Shown here: positions 57,802 to 64,000 of the stretch, piece after piece
How the letters are laid out: every line of letters begins with the position of its first letter
Position numbering within the stretch: the first letter of the stretch is position 1
Assembly (NCBI GenBank): GCA_027946365.1
Contig: JAPEUQ010000012.1
Location: 1,116,001 to 1,180,000, forward strand
DNA length: 64,000 nucleotides
Origin: Kalmusia sp. IMI 367209
Taxonomy: Eukaryota > Ascomycota > Dothideomycetes > Pleosporales > Didymosphaeriaceae
Direction: 5' to 3'
Notes under the pieces: model-generated
What the model was told of the DNA's origin: nothing
The model's input: the letters and a program-made list of their open reading frames with translations, nothing else
Databases searched by the model: none
Position numbers and translations under genes: made by a program

Positions 57802-59297
57802 ATGAGCAAACCTCGGAAGACACCAGTGCCACTTCCAGGTGTAAAGACGAAGACGCCTATACCGTTACCCAATTCGAACAAAACTCAAGTGCCTCTCCCC
57901 AATGCAAGAACGAAGACATCCGCACCTCCGTCAAGCTCCAAGAAAACGCCAGTACCTCCCCCTAGCTCCAAGAAGAAGGATATTTCTGCCGGTTCGTTGA
58001 GCCAGGAGTTCGTAGGTGATAGCGACGACTCGTCAAACGAAGATGCGACGCGGCCAGGCACAACGCATGAGAAGAGCACGATCAACATTGCAGTCCACAG
58101 GCCGAAGACGAATGGAGTAGCAAAACAGGCGGCAGAAGCGAAAAAAAAGCAAAAAGATACTGTGAAGAATACTACAAAGGAAAACGTGAACCCGAAGAAA
58201 CCCGTACCCAAACGGGTCGTGGCAGCAGATGACGGCGCAGACTCGTCAAGTAGCTCGGAAGAGAGTAGCGATGACGCAGAAACGGACATACAGCAGGCGC
58301 AGCAGCGGGAAGTGCAGAGGAAACAGAAAGACAGTAGCGAAAGTAGTTCGGACGATTCAGGTGACGAGTCGGAGGACACCGCAGTAGCTCAACGAGCTCT
58401 CACAAGGCATGCGTTCAACTTATTCTCTTTTCCTTATTCTGATCTGACTATTTTCACAGACAAGGAAGACCTGCACAGTCACAATCTCACACTGTTGCAT
58501 TTCAACAAGCGCGGCAATACGTTCCTCCAAAAGACTTCCAACCTATATCGACGCAGCATGCAGCTTTATCACCTTCTATAAATATGTTCAAGGACCTCAA
58601 GGGAAAGCAGATATGGCATATCACGGCTCCCGAAGATGTCTCGCTCAGTGGTCTATCACAATTGGCAATGGACAAGGCACGTGAAGGTGTGGCTGTACTG
58701 GATCATGAGGGCAAAAGTTACGGATTGTCATCTACGGAAAGCACAAAGAGTGAACGAGAAGTCCTGATCCCTAGCTCAAATGGGTACAAATCTGGTCAGT
58801 AATCTCTCAACTCCTACAAGGCAAGTGCTCATGTATCCACAGTACCTGTACGAATATTTCGGACTTTTCACGTGCAACAAGTTATCAATCTGCCAAGACT
58901 ATCTTCAAAACAAGCGGACCAAGACACTGGCTCTGCGGCCGCAGCATCAATAACAGCATCTACCATTCGCGCCGTAAAACCTCAACGAAAAGGACTCAAA
59001 ATGCGCTTTTTCCCCTCTGGTTTCGAAGGTTCTGCTCCAACCACACTCGGAACTTCAGATAGCGAGGACGATGGATCCATCCCTGAACCTGCTGGCCTCG
59101 GTATACCTAAGGGACTTGATCTGCCCGCAAAAAAAGAGAAGCGTAAACATGAACAAGCTAACGGGGAAGAGGGAATTGAATCGCCGACGAAGAAGCACAA
59201 GAAGCATAGGACGGCTGAGGAGCAGCACAAGAGAGACGAGAAGAAGGCGAAGAAGGAGCGAAAGAAAGAAAAGGGGGCAGCGAAGGCGAAATCATGA
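57802..59297 (+). CDS. RNA polymerase I subunit RPA34 (RPA34.5-type)
   Basis: Subunit of RNA polymerase I that pairs with the A49-type subunit near the polymerase lobe. Exons 57802-58406, 58460-58794 and 58843-59297 give 464 residues. The first intron (58407-58459) is best read as GC-AG: exon end AAG, then GCATGC, acceptor TTTTCACAG. A GT six bases further would also keep frame, but its context is very poor. The second intron is 48 bp (GTCAGT...ATCCACAG). Residues 1-200 hold Lys/Pro/Leu repeats (KTPVPLPG, KTPIPLPN, KTQVPLPN) and an acidic Ser-rich block. The RPA34 domain follows, with QARQYVPPKDF, IWHITAPEDVSLSGLSQLAM and PVRIFRTFHVQQVINLP. The C-terminus is the lysine-rich tail typical of the family. 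It diverges from GRC3. Confidence 0.85.
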
Positions 59298-59730
59298 TTG
59301 AATGCTTCATGGGGTTTCGATTAAGGCTTTTCATTTATTGAGCATTTTGATGCGGGTCAGTAACAGCTAGCTGGGGACAGGCGGTACATTTTTCTGGAGT
59401 TGACATGTGGATGGCACTTCTGTTAAGCCACGCAGAGGGGACAGAAAAGGGCCCTCTTGGAGGGGTAAGATTCAGAGAATTAGACATGATTATAGCATGG
59501 ACTGAACTGCATGGCAAGGCGTCATAATATCCAATGGCGGCATGCATCAAATTACGAATTCATTTGGAGCAACTGTGTAGCATCTGCAAGTAGTTCTGCC
59601 AAAACAAGCTAGCGCATTCGCGAAGTGTGATGACATCGTGAATCTCCGTTTCCGTGCTTTAGAGGTCATCGCACCTCCGAGACGTCGCTCTTTGCAACAC
59701 TTCATCTTTCTTTGTACATTCTTATCCGCA
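59298..59730. other. Intergenic region
   Basis: 433 bp between two plus-strand genes. The LETM1-like frame is open through part of it, but there is no in-frame ATG before 59731. Nothing else is seen. Confidence 0.45.
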
Positions 59731-60846
59731 ATGAAAGTGCGACCATCGATTTGTCAAATATTGGCGCCTCCTCTATCTTATCAGTCATCCATCGTTCTAC
59801 AATGCCGCCGTTCCCTCTCCTACGCGTGCACAGCGCGGCCCTCAACTGAACGTCGCCCCCATCATTTCTCTCGAATTACTTCAGCAAACAATGCGAACAT
59901 CCTCTCATCACGTATGCGCTATGGCTCGACCGCCGCGACCGCCCGAAAAACCAAACTGTCTTCTTCCTCCACAAAAATAAAGACCTCCACCCCAACAGCT
60001 TCACCCTTCACCGTCCCTCTTCCCCAAATCCGCATGAAGCTCAACCCACCATCCGAAACATACGCGCCCGATCTCCAAATCCCGCCTCGGAAAGCGGAGA
60101 GTTATATCAAGTACCTTTGGCGCTGCGGCCGCCTGTACATAAAATTCTATAAACAAGGCATATCAAACGTGCGGGCAACGCTGAAAATCGCAAAGGGCCT
60201 ACGAGAAAAGCAGGCAAAGGCACCTCAGAGAGAGCGGGATACGGTGTTGACGCGTGCGGAGTGGCAGATTGTACGGCGAAGTAAGGTTGACAAGCTGAGG
60301 TTGCCGGCTTTTGGCGCGTTGGTGTTGGTGTTTGGGGAGTGGTTGCCCCTGCTGGCGTTGTATATCACGCCTGTGATCCCGGAGCCGTGTCGGATACCTG
60401 CGCAAATAGAGCGTGCGCAGCGGAAGCGTGAGCAGAGGAGACAGGAAAGAGAGCGTCGGCTTGCTATCGATGCTGCGAGGCTGGTGGCTCGTGATCGAAA
60501 ACCTGGGGCGACGAATCCGGGGATCATAAGACCGCAGGCGGTCAGGTTAGAGGAATTAGACAAAGCGGACTTCTACACATTATTGAGTCTGAGCACAAGG
60601 TTAGATTGTCATGGGGCAGCATGGGATTTATTGTTTTTGACGCCGCCGAAAGCGTTATTGCAATGGGGATTGAAGAGGAAGGTGGAGTATTTACAGAAGG
60701 ATGACAAGTTGATTCGTAGAGATGGAGGATTTCAAGCATTACACTCTCAAGAGGTGGAGAGAGCGTGTGTGGAGAGGGGTATCAGAGTGCTAGCTAGGAA
60801 AGAACACGAATTGAGGAAAGATCTAGCCGCTTGGTTTGAGAGGTAA
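59731..60846 (+). CDS. LETM1-like mitochondrial ribosome-binding-domain protein
   Basis: Single-exon protein of 371 residues, a probable inner mitochondrial membrane protein. The N-terminus is basic and Ser/Arg-rich (MKVRPSICQILAPPLSYQ; later RRSLSYACTARPSTERR), like an import signal. A hydrophobic segment at about 189-215 (PAFGALVLVFGEWLPLLALY) is the LETM1-type transmembrane span. The C-terminal part matches the LETM1 ribosome-binding domain: KALLQWGLKRKVEYLQKDDK, LIRRDGGFQAL and VERACVERGIRV. LETM1 relatives such as yeast Mdm38/Ylh47 take part in K+/H+ exchange and in contacts with mitoribosomes. This protein is shorter and lacks EF hands. It starts at ATG 59731, the first in frame. Confidence 0.85.
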   Translation: MKVRPSICQILAPPLSYQSSIVLQCRRSLSYACTARPSTERRPHHFSRITSANNANILSSRMRYGSTAATARKTKLSSSSTKIKTSTPTASPFTVPLPQIRMKLNPPSETYAPDLQIPPRKAESYIKYLWRCGRLYIKFYKQGISNVRATLKIAKGLREKQAKAPQRERDTVLTRAEWQIVRRSKVDKLRLPAFGALVLVFGEWLPLLALYITPVIPEPCRIPAQIERAQRKREQRRQERERRLAIDAARLVARDRKPGATNPGIIRPQAVRLEELDKADFYTLLSLSTRLDCHGAAWDLLFLTPPKALLQWGLKRKVEYLQKDDKLIRRDGGFQALHSQEVERACVERGIRVLARKEHELRKDLAAWFER

Positions 60847-62095
60847 GCATGGAGTGTGTATAAGATATTGCGCTGAGCTTCGAGTCAAGCGAGAGATGAA
60901 CGCTAGGATAGATATATGTAAGTATACATGTGTATGTATAGTATTGTATATAATGATTAGACTATTCGAAACCAGACTCACGTCAGATGGTTTCGGGACA
61001 GGGCATATATTATAAAGGGGAAGAGTTGAAATCCTTATTGCTTTGCGCATCTTCTACACAGTCCCTAGCCCTGCCTCCTTACTGAAGCTTAAAAAAGAAT
61101 GCGGTTGCGTGGAAACCTCCAGTCTCTTGTAAATTGCGAGAGACGAACCCATTGAGCAGTTCCTCCCTCTAGAAACATGAGAAGGCCCGACCGCTTCCGC
61201 GAAAGTCTGTGGGCGACAATAATGCACTGTCTCTCTTCTCTCTACTTAAAGAGAACGTCTAACGTCTAACGAAGAGTGGCGATCACCCAGCCAGGAAACC
61301 AAGTTAGGTACAGGAGGCATAGTACCTAATCGGGTATTCAAAAAGTGATCACAGTCGTCGCGACCAGACAGAAAGGAGTGTAGAAGCTGTCTATGTGCTT
61401 CAGATCCTCCCAGTGTTCGAGCAGGCGTGTTCTGGAACGTCAGGTCGTGCCTGATAATCCACCAGCTCCCACTTAAACCTCGAATAACAAGAAGAAGGCT
61501 TGGCTTATAGCCAGCTTTGAGATTGACAGTGGTTTCTAAAAGTACAATTAAATCTACTTCCATCTTTCTTAAACCCTTCTGAATTATCATACGTTCTCGA
61601 AACTAGATGCGCGTTTGAGTTTTACCGAAAATACATCTAAGCCTTTGCAACAGCTTGTCCGCCATTGTTGGGGTTTGATTTTTGTATATCAACACTACTT
61701 CTCCTTTCAATATAAGATGATTCTCGGCATGGAATACTAAAGATTGTGAAAGTATCGTACAGTTGCTTTGTAGCTGTTACTCTGGATAACCTTTTGCACG
61801 TCAAGATTCACCAAAACTCATAAGGGATTTGCCCCTTGGACTGACCTGATCCTGGGAGATCAAGTAGCTGAGATACTGACAGTGCTGATCCAGAATGAAT
61901 GTGGCCAATTAGATACATCATCTATATAAGTATCTCTAAAGGAAAACTAAATAGAAACGTGTCGCCTATCGTACTAGAACAATGTGTATTGGAGGCGCTT
62001 TGTAGATCAAGTAGCCCTTAGATTCATTATGCATATATGTCATTGTCTATAAGTCTTGAATTCATGGAATTAATTTGCGTGGGATGTTACAGTCA
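60847..62095. other. Convergent intergenic region
   Basis: 1.25 kb between the LETM1-like gene and the terminal reductase gene. An open minus-strand frame at 61246-61590 has no family resemblance. A short direct repeat (AACGTCTAACGTCTAACG) lies at about 61253-61270. No RNA gene or transposon is recognised. Confidence 0.45.
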
Positions 62096-63293
62096 TCAAA
62101 CCAGGTGGACAAACGACTTCGCCGTATCAATCACACTCTTCTCATGCGGAATATACTCCCCATCCTCCAGGAGTCTCTTCGCCTTGCTCCCGTCAATAAC
62201 AGGAGTATTCTCTTTATCCAGCACTTCATAGTCAGGACTATATCCCTGTCCGGGCGTGCCCTCCACGATCCTTCCCCTAGCATCCGGGAACGCTTTCCGT
62301 AGTATGTCCGCCACGGATTGGGGCGTACTGTATGCTGCAGAAGTGATATAGCGTTCGCCATCAGTCTCCTGTGGATGCGCGATGGAGTACTCGATTTGAG
62401 ACGCTACGTCGCGGACATCGACGACGGTGCCCAACCCCGCGATTAAGCCTGCAGGCGGGTGGTCACCGCCGCGGAAGATGTTCCAAATTTGCGCAATCGT
62501 TTCGCCGACGTCAGCAGCGGTGGGAGGGGGGATGAGAGGAGGGCCGATGACAAAGCTTGATACTCGTCAGCAAACCAAGGTCGATATATAGTACAAGATC
62601 AAAAGTTTGGGGGTTTAATGGGCACCCAATTATTCCAAGATGCACGAGAGAATCTCCAAACTTTTGACCTAGGATCGTGAGATGGAACAGGAATGCTTAC
62701 ACAGGGTTTAAAGCCGTCTGTGTAAAAGACGGCTTCTGGTCACCCCGGAAGGCCCAGAACGCCTTCTCTGCCGCGACCTTACTCGCACTGTAAATAACCG
62801 GGCCCGGAGTCTCCTTCCCCAACTCAGCGACTTTCGCTTCCGCCCAATCGTTCCAGTCTTTCTCAGTAAAAGTGTATGGTGCGGGCGTGGCACTCATGAC
62901 CGCTGCTATTGACGACAGATACACGAAAGTCTTGAGCTGAGGTCCCGCTTGAAGTGCACTGTTAAGGATGGACTTGGTGCCGTTGACGGCAGCGTGAATG
63001 ATTGGTTCAGGGTCTTTGAATCCGAAGGAGACGGGGGACGCCAGATGCGCAATGGCGGTGACACCCTGGACGGCATCATCGAAGGCGCCGTCAACCGTGA
63101 TGTCGGGGACTTCGACGATGGACAGTTGTCCGGATTGTGCGTAGGATTTTAAGGGGCCTTCGACGAGCGGTGTAGCAGAAAGAAGTCTGCGAACCGTGCC
63201 TCGGACCTTGTAGCCGTTGTCGAGGAGGTGTTTTGCGGTGACGGCTGCTATGAAGCCGTTCAGACCTGAGATGAGAACCGTGCCTTTTGACAT
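62096..63293 (-). CDS. Extended short-chain dehydrogenase (dihydroflavonol reductase/ketoreductase-like)
   Basis: NAD(P)-dependent reductase of the epimerase-like extended SDR group, related to fungal GRE2/cinnamyl-alcohol-type carbonyl reductases. Exon 1 is 62701-63293 and exon 2 is 62096-62555, giving 350 residues. The 145-bp intron is long for this window (GTAAGC donor, acceptor TATCAAG), and the join reads TALNPVFVIGPPL, the conserved 'NP..V.GP' strand of the family. The nucleotide-binding loop is SGLNGFIA (residues 9-16, GxxGxxA). The active site is Tyr168 and Lys172 in VIYSASKVAAEKAF, with Ser127/128 in VYLSSIAAV. The 'ASPV' motif after strand 4 is at 85-88. The substrate is unknown; aldehydes or ketones are likely. 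Confidence 0.92.
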
Positions 63294-64000
63294 TTTGTTG
63301 TACGGAAAAGAACAATCGAGTGAAATGAGGGGTCAGTATTAGTGTCCAGTGTTTGTGATATTCATCAAGCACTGTGTGGTTTGTGTTTAGTGTTGCTAAT
63401 GATGTTCCGTATTCGGTGAGCGAATGCGTGCTCTTATACAGGCTGAGCCGTTCCTTCTACTGCTCACGAACATTGTGTTTACTCAACCGTATTCAATTTG
63501 TAGATGCTTCCCGGCTTTAAGTCGTGAAGTCCGTGGGATGATATCCACCTCTCATCCTGAAAAAGTGGAGTGTACACTGAGTGTTGGCATTAATGTCTGC
63601 CGAGGTAATCATTGAAGGGGAAGGACGCTAACTAACTCTAGGTTGCTAGTTGGTGTTGAGTAAACAGCAGGTATTATTAAACAAGATTGAACACAGGAAG
63701 TTAAAGCTATGGAAGTGTTGCTATAGGCTCCAACCTATTGTAGTCGGTGTATAATATCTATTTAAGTAAATATAGGCAGGGTACGGTGCGTTTGCTTAGC
63801 TGTAACAGTAGGCTCAGGACATCAGTGGTGGTCGAAGGGAAGGTGACGAAAGTCCTATTAAAGAATAGTACTAAAGCTTGTTTAAAGTTTGGTGAGCTAC
63901 TTTAGGGCACTAGATCAACACAAGAGATGGTGTTTGTAAACATAGTGAGTAATCCGAGGATACTCGTGCTTCACCCCTACAATGCGATCGGTGTTGCTCA
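63294..64000. other. Upstream region of the reductase gene, to the window end
   Basis: 707 bp with the reductase promoter. The last 350 bp are AT-rich. No gene, RNA or repeat is recognised. Confidence 0.45.

Noticed and set aside
61246..61590. 114-codon minus-strand open frame
   Set aside because: No family resemblance, and it lies between two convergent 3' ends; probably chance.
1..64000. Search for a novel defence, toxin or biosynthetic cluster
   Set aside because: Apart from two unrelated SDR enzymes at the ends, genes are housekeeping; no synthase, transporter and regulator grouping is present.

Overview
The window looks like nuclear DNA of a filamentous ascomycete, most likely a Dothideomycete (Pleosporales-like). 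It has closely packed, mostly single-copy housekeeping genes on both strands. Introns are short, mostly 42-145 bp, with GTATGT/GTAAGT/GTGAGT-type donors. The gene set is typical of moulds: an ApsB/centrosomin-type MTOC protein, a soluble hybrid histidine kinase, an ASPM/Sha1-like protein, Cwh43 and Pom152. The taxonomic call is inference from gene content and style. No CRISPR, rRNA, tRNA or intact transposon was seen. I rebuilt exon structures by hand from splice signals and reading-frame continuity.

Left part (1-20 kb): the 3' end of a short-chain dehydrogenase; a UCH-type deubiquitinase diverging from the nuclear-pore membrane protein Pom152; an FBXO21-like F-box protein with a C-terminal YccV-like domain that needs an extra 3' exon; a gene-poor stretch of about 3.8 kb with one degenerate-looking coding remnant; then a divergent pair, eIF2A (five exons, one GC-AG intron) and a GAF-HisKA-HATPase-REC hybrid histidine kinase.

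Middle (20-45 kb): a lysine-rich probable nuclear protein; a decayed acidic coding remnant; an ASPM/Sha1-like CH plus IQ protein; a small multi-span membrane protein whose last helix lies in another frame; then three minus-strand coiled-coil genes in a row. These are an unknown SIM-bearing protein, an ApsB homologue split by an apparent +1 frameshift, and an unknown 1287-residue five-exon protein. A SNIP1-like RS/FHA splicing factor diverges from the last.

Right part (45-64 kb): Cwh43 (11 exons, several very small) diverges from UTP6. A mitochondrial GGQ release-factor-like protein diverges from a Nab3-like RNA-binding protein. GRC3 diverges from the RNA polymerase I subunit RPA34 over 214 bp. 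A LETM1-like mitochondrial protein and an extended-SDR reductase follow. Three of these genes (UTP6, GRC3, RPA34) serve rRNA synthesis or maturation, and the GRC3/RPA34 shared promoter is a natural co-regulation unit.

I found no clear novel defence, toxin or mobile system. The most notable signals are the two frame breaks, two GC-AG introns, a perfect 18-bp palindrome next to an E-box, two stop-free in-frame introns, and two decayed coding regions.
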